A program made the translations under genes and the position numbers. Below, in pieces: positions 26,066-35,483 of a stretch of 64,000 nt of DNA. A model generated the notes under the pieces. The model was not told where the DNA came from. It ran no database searches and was given only the letters and a program-made list of their open reading frames with translations. The DNA comes from Ignavibacteria bacterium (GTDB taxonomy: Bacteria; Bacteroidota; Ignavibacteria; Kapaibacteriales; Kapaibacteriaceae), in assembly GCA_016191145.1 (NCBI GenBank), contig JACPPD010000010.1, positions 124,001 to 188,000 of the forward strand, given 5' to 3'. Position 1 is the first letter of the stretch, and the number at the start of each line of letters is the position of its first letter.

Positions 26066-27076
26066 ATGAGAACAATACTGGTAACTGGTGCATGTGGTGA
26101 AATTGGTCACAGCCTGCTGCAAACATTTGCTGAACGCGGTAATAACACCATCATCGCTGCCGACATTAATCAGCTTCCAGATGAGCAGGCAGCGAACGTG
26201 AGTGTAGCTGTTCGGGGAGACATCTCGAACCCCGATTTTATCAAACAGCTTGAACAATACAACTTCGACGAAGTTTACCATCTGGCGGCTCTTCTGTCTA
26301 CGAGTGCGGAGCGGAACCCGGAGCTGGCGCATCAGGTTAATGTAAATGGAACGATGGCACTGCTTATGATGTCGCGCCGCATCGGTATGCGCACCGGAAA
26401 TCCCGTCATATTCATGTTCCCAAGCACCATCGCTGTGTACGGGCTGAAGAGTCTGACGATAAAAAATGTTGCCGGAAAACTCACCGAAGATGAACATTTG
26501 AAACCAACAACCATGTATGGCATCAACAAATTGTATTGCGAACAGCTTGGCGCCTACATGAGCGACCGTTATGGTCAGCTTACGTCAGAATCGGATACTA
26601 AAACAATTGACTTTCGCGCACTACGGTTTCCCGGTTTAATATCTGCAACAACGCTGCCCAGTGGCGGTACAAGCGACTATGCACCGGAGATGATTCATGC
26701 CGCCGCTCAGGGTAAGCCTTATAGCTGCTTTGTCCGCCCCGATACCAGAATTCCGTTTATGGCAATGCCCGATGGTGTAAAGGCTCTGCTACAGCTTGCT
26801 GCGGCACCGTCGGAAAAACTTACGCGACGTACCTACAACATTGGAGCATTCGCTCCCTCTGCCGAAGAAATTGCTGCAAAGGTGAAGGCCGCCTTCCCTG
26901 ATGCCGATATTCAATATAATCCGCATCTGAGACGGCAAAATATCGTTGACTCGTGGTGTGCCGATGTTGATGATACTGCTGCAAGGATGGACTGGGGTTG
27001 GTCTGCCGAATACGATATGCAGCGCGCTTTCGACGAATACCTAATACCGACGATTTCGGGCGTCTATGCCGGATAA
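26066..27076 (+). CDS. SDR-type L-threonine 3-dehydrogenase
   Basis: NAD-dependent extended short-chain dehydrogenase, 336 residues from ATG 26066; an open frame continues upstream to 25958, but the Rossmann motif [12 protein letters not shown] sits at residues 6-17 from this ATG, so the longer reading is unlikely. The catalytic YGINK is at about residue 150. The stretch [18 protein letters not shown], then [15 protein letters not shown] and [19 protein letters not shown], resembles the SDR threonine dehydrogenases that make 2-amino-3-ketobutyrate. Other NDP-sugar epimerases lack this C-terminus. Overlaps the next gene by 11 nt. Its partner, 2-amino-3-ketobutyrate CoA ligase, is not in the window. 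Confidence 0.85.
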   Translation: MRTILVTGACGEIGHSLLQTFAERGNNTIIAADINQLPDEQAANVSVAVRGDISNPDFIKQLEQYNFDEVYHLAALLSTSAERNPELAHQVNVNGTMALLMMSRRIGMRTGNPVIFMFPSTIAVYGLKSLTIKNVAGKLTEDEHLKPTTMYGINKLYCEQLGAYMSDRYGQLTSESDTKTIDFRALRFPGLISATTLPSGGTSDYAPEMIHAAAQGKPYSCFVRPDTRIPFMAMPDGVKALLQLAAAPSEKLTRRTYNIGAFAPSAEEIAAKVKAAFPDADIQYNPHLRRQNIVDSWCADVDDTAARMDWGWSAEYDMQRAFDEYLIPTISGVYAG

Positions 27077-29126
27077 CCTACGGCCGAATCTCCTTATCAA
27101 CGAGCATTCACCGTACCTGCTCCAGCATGCGTATAACCCAGTAGCCTGGCGACCCTGGAATGAAGAAGCTTTTCAGATTGCCAACGCCCAGGATAAACCT
27201 GTTTTCGTATCAATCGGCTATTCGACGTGTCATTGGTGCCATGTGATGGCGCATGAATCGTTCGAAGATGAAGAGGTTGCCGATTTTTTAAATCAACATT
27301 TCATCAGCATCAAGGTAGATAGAGAGGAGCACCCGGACGTCGATGCGCTTTGTATGGACGTTTGCCAGGCCATGACTGGACACGGTGGATGGCCCCTTAC
27401 CATCATGATGGATGCACTGCAGAGACCATTCTTTGCGGGAACATATTTCCCGAAGCATACGCAGCACAACCGCCTGGGATTTCTCGATCTCCTAAGGAGA
27501 TTGCATGAAGTTTGGATCAGCGAACGCGAACGCATTACAGCAAGTTCGATGGACACTCTGCGAGTTCTGCGCGAGATAGGAGAGACTGACCTACAGTCTA
27601 CCATTCATAACAATATTTACGATTTAGCTGCACAACAACACACAGCGATGTTCGACGACGTATACGGCGGCTTCAGCGTGAATCCAAAATTTCCGTCGCC
27701 ACACCATTTGTTGCTGCTTTTACGGATTGCACAGCGTAGGCGAAATACGGAACTAAGGCACATGGTTACGTTAACGCTTGATGCAATGAGGGCAGGGGGC
27801 ATTTACGATCATGTAGGCTTTGGATTCCATCGGTACAGCACAGACAGAGAGTGGATTGTTCCACATTTTGAGAAAATGCTTTACGATCAGGCAATGCTCA
27901 TGATGGCATATACAGAAGCCTGGCAGATGACGAAGGATGAAATGTATCGGCAAACTGTAAACGAAATATTTCAGTATGCCAAGCGGGAATTGCTAAGCCC
28001 TTGCGGTGCATTTTACAGCGCACAGGATGCCGATTCCGAAGGCGTCGAAGGTAAATACTACGTCTGGTCTGCGGATGACACGGGAGAGGATAGAGAGTGG
28101 CTGATGCAGAACATGTCCTTGGTGAAAACAGGAAATTTTCAAGATGAATCAACACAGGAATCAACTGGGTTGAACATTTTGCATTTTCAGTCGCCTGCAC
28201 AAAAGCACCGTCCGGTTATCACGCTGTGGGAACCCGTGCGTAAGCGATTATTTAACCGGCGCTTGAAACGAGTGCCTCCGTTAACCGACACCAAGATCCT
28301 GGCAGATTGGAACGGTTTGATGATACTGGGTTTGGCAAAGGCGGGTCGTGCAATGTCCGATACCAGCTACATCGATCTTGCTGCTCGTGCCTACACAGGT
28401 GTATTGCAAATGTGCGGAGATGTAGAACGGCACTATTCATACAACGAAGTTGATACTCATGACGAAGGAAAGCAGGAACCGACAGGAACAGCAGTATATC
28501 GGAAGGTTGTATTTCTGGATGATCTGGCCATGATGGGCTGTGCTGCATTGGAATTGTATATGGCAAGTGGTGAGGAACGGTATTTAAGAGATGCAGAGCG
28601 ATGGGCACACAGAATTATTAGTGATTACAAATCTGCCGAAGGCTCGCTCATGCTGGGACCGACGGGAAGTGCATCGCCAGAGACGCAATGGAAAAACACA
28701 AGGTCTGCAAACGATGCGGCCTATCCAAGTGGGAACAGCATGGCAGCCATACTTTTTGCAGAGTTGGGAATCATTGAAGGTAAGCCTTCATGGATTGATG
28801 AAGCCCGCACATGTATTGAATCCGTGGGACTGCAACTCAACAATTTTCCGTCGGACTTTTGCATGGCGCTCTGTGCATGGGACCTCATAACAAACGGGTA
28901 CCAGACAACATCATTCATCGGAGCTGTCGATCAGGTTATTTCAGCCGATATCATTGAATTATTAAATTCTTTGTACAGACCTCACGCTCTAACTCGTTAT
29001 GAACCAGCGCCCGAAGGGCGGGACGCCGTGCCGCATGTGCTTGTATGCGACGAAGAGCAATGCCGATTGCCCATTCGCAGTGCAAAAGAGGTTTTGGAGT
29101 ATATCGCAGAGGAAACACAATGGTGA
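27066..29126 (+). CDS. YyaL/DUF255 thioredoxin-domain protein
   Basis: 686 residues, related to YyaL and spermatogenesis-associated protein 20. The N-terminus [19 protein letters not shown] and the thioredoxin-like block [20 protein letters not shown] (CHWC at about residues 55-58) are diagnostic. The rest forms an (alpha/alpha)-barrel of the N-acylglucosamine epimerase/glycosidase type ([35 protein letters not shown]). Cytoplasmic; exact reaction unknown. Translationally overlapped with the upstream dehydrogenase. Confidence 0.92.
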   Translation: MPDNLRPNLLINEHSPYLLQHAYNPVAWRPWNEEAFQIANAQDKPVFVSIGYSTCHWCHVMAHESFEDEEVADFLNQHFISIKVDREEHPDVDALCMDVCQAMTGHGGWPLTIMMDALQRPFFAGTYFPKHTQHNRLGFLDLLRRLHEVWISERERITASSMDTLRVLREIGETDLQSTIHNNIYDLAAQQHTAMFDDVYGGFSVNPKFPSPHHLLLLLRIAQRRRNTELRHMVTLTLDAMRAGGIYDHVGFGFHRYSTDREWIVPHFEKMLYDQAMLMMAYTEAWQMTKDEMYRQTVNEIFQYAKRELLSPCGAFYSAQDADSEGVEGKYYVWSADDTGEDREWLMQNMSLVKTGNFQDESTQESTGLNILHFQSPAQKHRPVITLWEPVRKRLFNRRLKRVPPLTDTKILADWNGLMILGLAKAGRAMSDTSYIDLAARAYTGVLQMCGDVERHYSYNEVDTHDEGKQEPTGTAVYRKVVFLDDLAMMGCAALELYMASGEERYLRDAERWAHRIISDYKSAEGSLMLGPTGSASPETQWKNTRSANDAAYPSGNSMAAILFAELGIIEGKPSWIDEARTCIESVGLQLNNFPSDFCMALCAWDLITNGYQTTSFIGAVDQVISADIIELLNSLYRPHALTRYEPAPEGRDAVPHVLVCDEEQCRLPIRSAKEVLEYIAEETQW

Positions 29127-29159
29127 AGCGATACAACTCATGACCGTAATTTGCAGCCA

Positions 29160-30032
29160 ATGGCCCATATCATCGATGGCAAGGCTATAGCACGAACAAT
29201 TCGTTCAGAAGTAGCAGAACAAGTACGATTAATCGTAAATAGAAATCAACGAAAACCCGGATTGAATCTCCTGCTGGTTGGTGAGGACTCAGCATCGAAC
29301 ATCTACGTTCGCAATAAATCTAAAGATTGTGAGCAAGTGGGCATTGCATCTGTTGTTCAGAGGCTGCCTGCAGATGTGACGGAAGAACAGGTGCTCGATA
29401 TCATTGAGCAGTGGAATGCCGATAAAAACGTTGATGGCATCCTCGTACAACTGCCGCTACCCCGACACATTGATGAACACAGGGTGATACGCACAATCGA
29501 TCCATTGAAGGACGTAGACGGATTCCATCCGATCAGCGCCGGAAATCTCATGATCGGTATCGATGGCTTCATACCCTGTACGCCTGCGGGAGTCCTTGAG
29601 CTGCTCAAACGTTCGAATATCGATCCGAGCGGTATGCATGCAGTAGTTGTTGGCCGCAGCAACATCGTTGGAAAGCCCCTTTCCATGCTGCTTGCGCAGA
29701 AGCGACCACAAGGCAACGCTACTGTAACAATTTGCCATACCGGCACCAAGGATCTCATCGAGTACACGCGGTCTGCAGACTTGCTGGTGGCAGCGATAGG
29801 CAGGGCGCAGGCAATAACACGGGAGCATGTAAAAGAAGGCGCCGTGGTAATTGATGTTGGGATAAATCGTATTCCGACGCCCAGCGGCGACGCGATGGTT
29901 GGCGATGTAGACTATGCGAGTGTGTTCGATGTTGTAAGCGCCATCACGCCTGTTCCGGGAGGCGTAGGGCCCATGACGCGCGCAATGCTGCTAACGAATA
30001 CATTGCGTGCTTATCATGGTCTGCAGAAATGA
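29160..30032 (+). CDS. folD: Methylenetetrahydrofolate dehydrogenase/cyclohydrolase
   Basis: Bifunctional one-carbon enzyme, 290 residues, interconverting 5,10-methylene- and 10-formyl-tetrahydrofolate. MAHIIDGKAIARTIR marks the start at ATG 29160 (an upstream in-frame TTG at 29151 is less likely). Key blocks: SNIYVRNKSKDCEQVGI with the catalytic Lys, VDGILVQLPLP, DVDGFHPISAGNL, VVGRSNIVGKPLSMLL and the terminal PVPGGVGPMTRAMLLTNT. Its product pool links to the metF-like gene at 18365. The stop overlaps rluA by 4 nt. Confidence 0.95.
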   Translation: MAHIIDGKAIARTIRSEVAEQVRLIVNRNQRKPGLNLLLVGEDSASNIYVRNKSKDCEQVGIASVVQRLPADVTEEQVLDIIEQWNADKNVDGILVQLPLPRHIDEHRVIRTIDPLKDVDGFHPISAGNLMIGIDGFIPCTPAGVLELLKRSNIDPSGMHAVVVGRSNIVGKPLSMLLAQKRPQGNATVTICHTGTKDLIEYTRSADLLVAAIGRAQAITREHVKEGAVVIDVGINRIPTPSGDAMVGDVDYASVFDVVSAITPVPGGVGPMTRAMLLTNTLRAYHGLQK

Positions 30033-30784
30033 AAAAAGTACACTTTGATACAATCTTCGAAGACGACGATATTATCGTTATTGATAAACCATCAGGTTTA
30101 TTATCGCTGCCTGACCGTTACGATCGAACACTGCCGAATGTGAGGGAAATTCTTCTGAACAAGTACGGATCTATCTTCGTTGTTCATAGACTAGACCGCG
30201 ACACATCAGGAGTGATGGTTTTGTGCAAGACTGCAGACGCCCATCGAATACTCAGCGAACAGTTTGGGCAGCACACCGTTGAAAAACTGTATCATGCAAT
30301 TGTTAGCGGTGTTGTAGATCGAGACCAGTTCACAATCGACATTCCACTTGCCTCAGACTCCAAACGCAAGGGGTTGATGAAGCCATCGGCAAGAGGGAAA
30401 GAATCGCACACAGAGATTGTTGTGTTAGAACGTTTCCGGTTGGCTTCGCTCATTCAGTGTACATTAATTACCGGACGCACGCACCAAATTCGAGTACACT
30501 GCAGCGCCATTGGACATCCGTTACTAGTTGACCCGGATTACGGGACGTCGGCCGAATTCAAATTGTCGGCAATCAAACGACGCTACAAATTGGCCAAGAA
30601 CACAATCGAGCGCCCGATTATCGATAGAGTGACGCTTCATGCCTTCAGAATATCGTTTCGGCACCCTTCAACGAACCAGGAAATTTCGTTTACCGCAGAT
30701 TATCCCAGGGACTTTACAGCAGCGCTTCAGATCCTAAAAAAATATTCAGCCCCCTATACATCGGCTATCGGTGATTATTTTTAA
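30029..30784 (+). CDS. RluA family RNA pseudouridine synthase
   Basis: 251 residues. The catalytic motif HRLDRDTSGVMVLCKTADAH (about residues 53-72) carries the essential Asp, and GRTHQIRVHCSAIGHPLLVD at about residue 148 is the second RluA block. No S4 domain precedes it. Target (rRNA or tRNA uridine) cannot be told from sequence. Starts within the folD stop (ATGA) and ends 2 bp before adk. Confidence 0.9.
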   Translation: MKKVHFDTIFEDDDIIVIDKPSGLLSLPDRYDRTLPNVREILLNKYGSIFVVHRLDRDTSGVMVLCKTADAHRILSEQFGQHTVEKLYHAIVSGVVDRDQFTIDIPLASDSKRKGLMKPSARGKESHTEIVVLERFRLASLIQCTLITGRTHQIRVHCSAIGHPLLVDPDYGTSAEFKLSAIKRRYKLAKNTIERPIIDRVTLHAFRISFRHPSTNQEISFTADYPRDFTAALQILKKYSAPYTSAIGDYF

Positions 30785-30786
30785 GC

Positions 30787-31347
30787 ATGATAATAATTCT
30801 GTTTGGTGCTCCTGGTGTAGGTAAGGGTACCCAGGCATCTTTGCTCGCCCGCAAGCTCGGGATTGCCCATCTCTCTACCGGCGACGCTTTTCGCACAGCA
30901 ATTCAAAATCAGACTGAAGTGGGAAAAATTGCTCAGTCTTATGTTGATGAGGGCAGCCTGGTTCCCGACAACATAGTAGCCTCCATCGTCGAAGAAGCCA
31001 TGCAAGGCCCAGCATACCGCAACGGCTGTATACTCGACGGCTTTCCGCGAAACAGAGGTCAGGTTGATGCTCTGAATTCAATACTTGTTGGTAGGGGGCT
31101 TAGAGTCGATAAAGTCATCAATCTGGAAGTCGACAATGAAACTATCATCAAACGACTTCTGGGGCGCGGGCGAAATGACGACAGTGCCGACGTAATTGAA
31201 CACCGACTCAACATCTACCGTCACGAAACAGAGCCCCTGCTCGAGTATTATTCACAGAATGGAAACCTTATAACGGTTGACGGTGTTGGGGATATTGCTG
31301 AAATCAATAGGCGGATTCTCGAGGCTATTGATGACCACAGTGACTGA
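30787..31347 (+). CDS. adk: Adenylate kinase, short form
   Basis: 186 residues, converting AMP and ATP to two ADP. P-loop GAPGVGKGTQASLLA at residues 7-21; AMP-binding HLSTGDAFR and LDGFPRNRGQ; the LID is the short form, passing directly through LLGRGRNDDSADVIEHRL, without the zinc-finger-like insertion of long adenylate kinases. Two bp after rluA; followed by a 189-bp intergenic gap. Confidence 0.94.
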   Translation: MIIILFGAPGVGKGTQASLLARKLGIAHLSTGDAFRTAIQNQTEVGKIAQSYVDEGSLVPDNIVASIVEEAMQGPAYRNGCILDGFPRNRGQVDALNSILVGRGLRVDKVINLEVDNETIIKRLLGRGRNDDSADVIEHRLNIYRHETEPLLEYYSQNGNLITVDGVGDIAEINRRILEAIDDHSD

Positions 31348-31536
31348 AGAATGTGGGTGTCGGTGTTAACAACATGTGATTAACGCTTTATATTTTTGTA
31401 TAATTCTGTATGCGCAACTACTAATAATTATTGACAGTTGTCGTTTTTTTCACATTTTGTATCTTCAATACGTGCCTTGGTGGAAAACGGAACGGCACTT
31501 GCTATGTAGTGCAGAGATGCGGACTGGAGCCAACTA
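31348..31536. other. Intergenic region upstream of the outer-membrane protein pair
   Basis: AT-rich 189 bp. It contains TATTTTTG (about 31389-31396), which fits the Bacteroidota -7 consensus TAnnTTTG, and TTGACA at about 31431, but no matching partner box at the expected spacing for either, so promoter assignment is weak. No ORF or clear hairpin. Confidence 0.3.
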
Positions 31537-32901
31537 ATGTATCGACATCTATTGTGGGCATCGTTCCTGGGAACCGTGCTCTTATTAAGCAGCCAGCAGG
31601 GCGGTGCGCAGCAGCGCGCTGGCGAGGTAGCCGGATTCCTCTCATTTGCAGCCAACAAGTATAGTGGGGAATTCACAGACGATTTATGGGGATTTGGTGG
31701 ATTCGCTTCGCTCCAATATGCGCCCATGAGCAGGCTGCTGCTGGAAGGACGTGTGGGGCTGGGTGAAATCAAATGGGGCATCACGCCGTCGGATTTGGCA
31801 CGCTATCCTGATTATTTCGGTCGGGGGGCAAAAATTGGAGACAACTATCCCGGCACCATAACGGAAATTGAATCCGAAAACGAATCTCGCATCACAACTG
31901 CAGATCTGCTGATGCACTACGTGATTGTCGACAGGATTGCAGCGGTGCCATTCATCACAGTGGGTATAGGACTTGTAAATTTTTCACCAGCCACCAACCA
32001 ACAACACGAAGCTCTGCCCAACAATGCATCAGGATTGTATTCAACTTCGGCGTTCTCGATTCCAGTTGGCGGCGGCGTTCGGATTCCATTCTCCAACCGT
32101 GTTGGACTCTTGCTGAGAGCGGAGCACAGATTTGTATTTACTCAATATCTTGATGATGTTGCAAAAAACGGTTCCAACGACGGTATCACGTCGCTCTCGA
32201 TAGGACTTACGTATGCGTTTACGCCAGGTATCAGAGGCAAACGCTACTACCATGATTATCAGCCGTGTAATGATTGCGATGATGAAGATAAATATGATGA
32301 TAAATCAAGAGAACACGGAGGAAAAGCGGATGTCCATGATGGGAGCAATGACACAAAGGGCGCAGACATCACTCCAGAAACCCCAAAGAAGGGAACAGTA
32401 CAATCCGATTCTGCAAAGAGCAGCACTCTGGATGGATCGGAGAGTTCAGTAAAACAAGACACTGCAAAAAGCGCTTCGTCTAAGCCACCCAAGGCTGATA
32501 CCGTAGCAAGCAAGCCACCCAAACCACCTGTGGATATTAAGCCATGTCCGCCGGGAACAGAACGCGCATGTGTGTCAGAAAACGAATCGGTATGTGTAGT
32601 AAAAGTCACGCCTGGTGCTGAGCGCATTCGATGGGAAGATGCATTTATTTATGAACCGGGTCAGCCATTGAACAAAAAAACCTTGCTTCAGGCCGATCAA
32701 CCATCACCGCGCTACGGCATTGTGGTTAGGCAGACTGCCAACTCATACTACATGTGTGTTGAATGCCAATTCGAGAAGGCAGTTGTAAACGGAGCGGTGC
32801 AATACCAGACACAAGGTGAAGCAGCTGTTGTTAAGGGGGCGGGAACATTCAATCCGGCGGATTGTCCGGATTGCGAAAAGGTTGTCCAGAAAGGGCAATA
32901 G
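31537..32901 (+). CDS. Outer-membrane beta-barrel protein with CxxC-bearing C-terminal extension
   Basis: 454 residues with a signal peptide cleaved near GGAQQ. Residues about 27-230 form an outer-membrane barrel-like domain (ASLQYAPMSRLLLEGRVGLG, AFSIPVGGGVRIPF, RAEHRFVFTQYLDD) that is clearly paralogous to the first half of the next gene. The C-terminal half differs: an acidic, Lys/Ser/Pro-rich linker (about 245-345), then a Cys-containing domain with CPPGTERAC, MCVECQ and ADCPDCEK, giving several CxxC-like pairs and no OmpA peptidoglycan-binding domain. Probably surface exposed or periplasmic; role unknown. Six bp before its paralogue. Confidence 0.78.
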   Translation: MYRHLLWASFLGTVLLLSSQQGGAQQRAGEVAGFLSFAANKYSGEFTDDLWGFGGFASLQYAPMSRLLLEGRVGLGEIKWGITPSDLARYPDYFGRGAKIGDNYPGTITEIESENESRITTADLLMHYVIVDRIAAVPFITVGIGLVNFSPATNQQHEALPNNASGLYSTSAFSIPVGGGVRIPFSNRVGLLLRAEHRFVFTQYLDDVAKNGSNDGITSLSIGLTYAFTPGIRGKRYYHDYQPCNDCDDEDKYDDKSREHGGKADVHDGSNDTKGADITPETPKKGTVQSDSAKSSTLDGSESSVKQDTAKSASSKPPKADTVASKPPKPPVDIKPCPPGTERACVSENESVCVVKVTPGAERIRWEDAFIYEPGQPLNKKTLLQADQPSPRYGIVVRQTANSYYMCVECQFEKAVVNGAVQYQTQGEAAVVKGAGTFNPADCPDCEKVVQKGQ

Positions 32902-32907
32902 CTTCAC

Positions 32908-34356
32908 ATGCCCATCAGCCTAATCCGAAGCGCGTTAACATCAGCGATGATTTGCTGTGTACCTGCATTGACGTGTTCCGTTTCGGCGCAACAGAACAAG
33001 GGCGAAGTGATTGGCATTTTATCGGGCACGCTAAACGCTCTTCAGGGTGAATTTGCAAACGATGCATGGGGCGTTGGTGGTTCTGTTTCTTTGCAGTATG
33101 CGCCACTCAGACGCTTAGCCATCGAAGGCAGGTTCGGACTCGGAGAAATTCGATGGAAGGTTACCGAGGCCAACCTCGCAACATACCCGGATTATTTCGG
33201 TCAGGGGGCTTCCTATGGAGATCTATACCCAGGTACAGCGGTTCCTATCGAGCCAACGAACGACTCGCGAATAACGACGGCCGACGTATTGCTGAACTAC
33301 GTGCTGGTTCCCAACCTACCTGCAGTTCCCTTCATTTCGGCAGGCATCGGTCTCATTAATTTTTCTCCTTCTACCGATATTCAGCACGAGGCTCTCCCGA
33401 ATAACGCAGCCGGTGTGTACTCAAAATCGGCCTTCAGCATTCCCATAGGAGGAGGCGTTAGGATACCGTTCAATGATGTTTCCGCATTGATCCTCAGGGC
33501 AGAACACCGTTTTGTTTTCTCCGGCTACCTTGATGATTTCAATCCATCTAAGTCCAACGATGGCCTCCACACAATATCAATAGGTTTAACATATACGTTT
33601 AATCCTCCGGCCAGGTTCAACAGCGCCGACGATGCTTACGAAGACGTTCTCCTTGAATTATTCGAACAAGAGTGCGATTGGGCAGATGCTGATGGTGAAG
33701 ATTGTTTTGAAGAGCATTGTTGTGATGCAGACTGTTATGATGATGCGTACTGCCACAAACATGAATTACACCGGCATTGTTTTCATCAATCGTGTTGCCA
33801 TCATTGCTGCTGTTGCTGCTGCGAAAAATCCGCAGCGGCAGCGCCTGCTGCAGTTACGCCTCCGCCTACTCCAGAGCCACCAGCTCCGCCGCCCCCTCCC
33901 GAGCCAGTTCCCGAACAACCCTCACCTCCAGCACCACCGGCAGAGAGAAAAGCTTTTTCGAAAGACATTCGATTCAAGCTCAACACCGATGAATTTGATT
34001 TCACGCAACCCGAGACTGAAAAAAATCTTGAGGAATTGCTGACGTACATGAAGGAGGCCCCAAAAGGACACGAAGTGATCATTGAAGGTCACGCTTCTTC
34101 AGAGGGTCCACCGCAACGAAACAAGGTGCTCTCAGACCTTCGTGCAAAAAAGATTAGACAGTGGCTCATTGAACAAGGTGTGGAGCAGGAAAAGATTCGT
34201 GGTACCGTTGGTTATGGTTCGTCGATGCCAAAAGTTATGGAGCCCTCACCGCAAGAAGCCAAACGCATGACGAAGGAAGAGTTGGAAAGCATCCGACGTC
34301 AGAACAGGCGCATCGAAGTACATGTGCTAAAGGATGCGTACGCTCCGCAGATTTAA
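32908..34356 (+). CDS. OmpA-family outer-membrane protein with Cys/His-rich segment
   Basis: 482 residues. Signal peptide ends near SVSAQ; residues about 30-235 are a beta-barrel-like domain paralogous to the previous gene. Residues 256-305 (DNA 33673-33822) are extraordinarily rich in Cys (15) and His (8), ending in CCHHCCCCCC. A Pro-rich linker follows (315-345). Residues 350-475 are an OmpA-like peptidoglycan-binding domain: FKLNTDEFDF, IIEGHASSEGPPQRN, LSDLRAKKIRQWL, and NRRIEVHV. The protein probably ties outer membrane to cell wall; the Cys/His segment may bind metal. The 12-bp repeat array begins immediately after its TAA. Confidence 0.88.
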   Translation: MPISLIRSALTSAMICCVPALTCSVSAQQNKGEVIGILSGTLNALQGEFANDAWGVGGSVSLQYAPLRRLAIEGRFGLGEIRWKVTEANLATYPDYFGQGASYGDLYPGTAVPIEPTNDSRITTADVLLNYVLVPNLPAVPFISAGIGLINFSPSTDIQHEALPNNAAGVYSKSAFSIPIGGGVRIPFNDVSALILRAEHRFVFSGYLDDFNPSKSNDGLHTISIGLTYTFNPPARFNSADDAYEDVLLELFEQECDWADADGEDCFEEHCCDADCYDDAYCHKHELHRHCFHQSCCHHCCCCCCEKSAAAAPAAVTPPPTPEPPAPPPPPEPVPEQPSPPAPPAERKAFSKDIRFKLNTDEFDFTQPETEKNLEELLTYMKEAPKGHEVIIEGHASSEGPPQRNKVLSDLRAKKIRQWLIEQGVEQEKIRGTVGYGSSMPKVMEPSPQEAKRMTKEELESIRRQNRRIEVHVLKDAYAPQI

Positions 34357-34404
34357 CGCCGGGAGAAACGCCGGGAGAAACGCCGGGAGAAACGCCGGGT
34401 CAAA
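34357..34404. repeat. 12-bp tandem repeat array (CGCCGGGAGAAA, 3 perfect + 1 imperfect copies)
   Basis: Copies at 34357-34368, 34369-34380, 34381-34392 and a diverged fourth at 34393-34404. It starts at the base after the ompA-like stop and runs into the stop codon of the convergent DUF2279 gene. The unit length is a multiple of three. It shares the octamer GCCGGGAG with the 29-bp array at 56146. Confidence 0.9.
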
Positions 34405-35281
34405 AACGCAGGCCATACCAGGTTACCGTCGGATATATTTTCACAGCCGGTGCAGGCAGATGATACAGATGTATAATTCGCAGAAGCGATTGCAACCAGG
34501 GGGCAAGGCGAGGAATCCGGGCAAGGTTCCAGTCAAGTGACAAGTACACGACGTGGTTGCCCCCTCCCAGACCATTGAGATTCTCAACTGAATGTCCGAC
34601 GGCGACGCCAAGCCACGGCGGATAAACTCTTTGCCACGATCCTGGCATCCAGTCCACGATACTCATCGCAAGCCAATGTGTAGTAGACGTGTAATCGTCG
34701 ATAATCGAATTATATGCCCCCTCCCGATATGCTTTTGAGGGCCAATAGGATATTTGAACCTCGAAGGGACGGATACCTGGAGCGTAGTGCTGAATAACGG
34801 GGAGCGCTGCTCCGATGGTATTGGCTGCAACGTCGCCCCACGAAAATCCATAGTCGGCCGAAAACCCGTCGCGTATTTCAATGTAGGTCTGGTATGCCAT
34901 GGCAACACCAGCGCCGCTCCAGACAGCAGATGACGAATCCATACCGCACCAGCGGAAGACATCTGCATACACGGTGGTTGCAGCGTAGGCAAAGGTGATG
35001 TGACCCATCTTGTCAGCTCCGAGGGCATAGGTGTAATCTGTTGTTGAATTAATGTGGAAATCAGAAGGCTCACCCTTCCACCACAAATTATTCAGGTAGG
35101 CATGCCCAATAAGAAATGCTCCCACCGTAACTCCCGATACGATTCCTATTTTCCAAGCACTTACAGACGACGAGTCACTGGTCGTTGCCGCAGACTGAGC
35201 GGATAATTCTCCCCAGGTTACCAACAGAACAATAAACATCATAACCTTTTGATTTCTATAAGCATATTCAATTATCCACAT
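34400..35281 (-). CDS. DUF2279 (YfiM-like) envelope protein
   Basis: 293 residues, with an N-terminal hydrophobic signal (VMMFIVLLVTWGELSAQ). The conserved ADKMGHITFAYAATT, EIRDGFSADYGFSWGDVAAN and IGAALPV segments match the DUF2279/YfiM family of envelope proteins. Function unknown. The start is ambiguous: ATG 35281 gives positive charge ahead of the hydrophobic stretch, while ATG 35242 has AAAGG just upstream. Convergent with the ompA-like gene, its stop lying in the 12-bp repeat array; divergent from the RlpA gene. Confidence 0.8.
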   Translation of the reverse strand: MWIIEYAYRNQKVMMFIVLLVTWGELSAQSAATTSDSSSVSAWKIGIVSGVTVGAFLIGHAYLNNLWWKGEPSDFHINSTTDYTYALGADKMGHITFAYAATTVYADVFRWCGMDSSSAVWSGAGVAMAYQTYIEIRDGFSADYGFSWGDVAANTIGAALPVIQHYAPGIRPFEVQISYWPSKAYREGAYNSIIDDYTSTTHWLAMSIVDWMPGSWQRVYPPWLGVAVGHSVENLNGLGGGNHVVYLSLDWNLARIPRLAPWLQSLLRIIHLYHLPAPAVKIYPTVTWYGLRF

Positions 35282-35356
35282 AATTTATTTCCATTCTGCT
35301 GTGAGACTTTTGCACTTACACCAATATAGATAACGTTATCCACCCTTTGTTGATAA
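35272..35356. other. Cluster of DnaA-box-like sequences (candidate oriC element)
   Basis: TTATCCACA at 35272-35280 (perfect consensus, plus strand), TATAGATAA at 35325-35333 (7/9, minus), TTATCCACC at 35336-35344 (8/9, plus) and TGTTGATAA at 35348-35356 (TTATCAACA, 8/9, minus). A 12-bp perfect palindrome GATAACGTTATC covers 35329-35340. AT-rich DNA follows to about 35412. I saw no other perfect TTATCCACA in the window. It sits between divergent genes, about 5 kb from rpmH-rnpA-yidC, a cluster commonly near the origin; dnaA itself is not present. Confidence 0.35.
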
Positions 35357-35483
35357 CGCTGAGCAACCAAGAATTTGAATAGTGAATTGATTTTCACGGT
35401 TCATTAATTGGCGAACTCGAAATTTCGCCGTTGTTTCGTGGCCCCTGAGAATTCATACCACCATACGGATTGCCGTATTCCTA

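Noticed and set aside
34357-34404. CRISPR array
   Set aside because: Units are head-to-tail without spacers; the same holds for the 29-bp array at 56146-56261.
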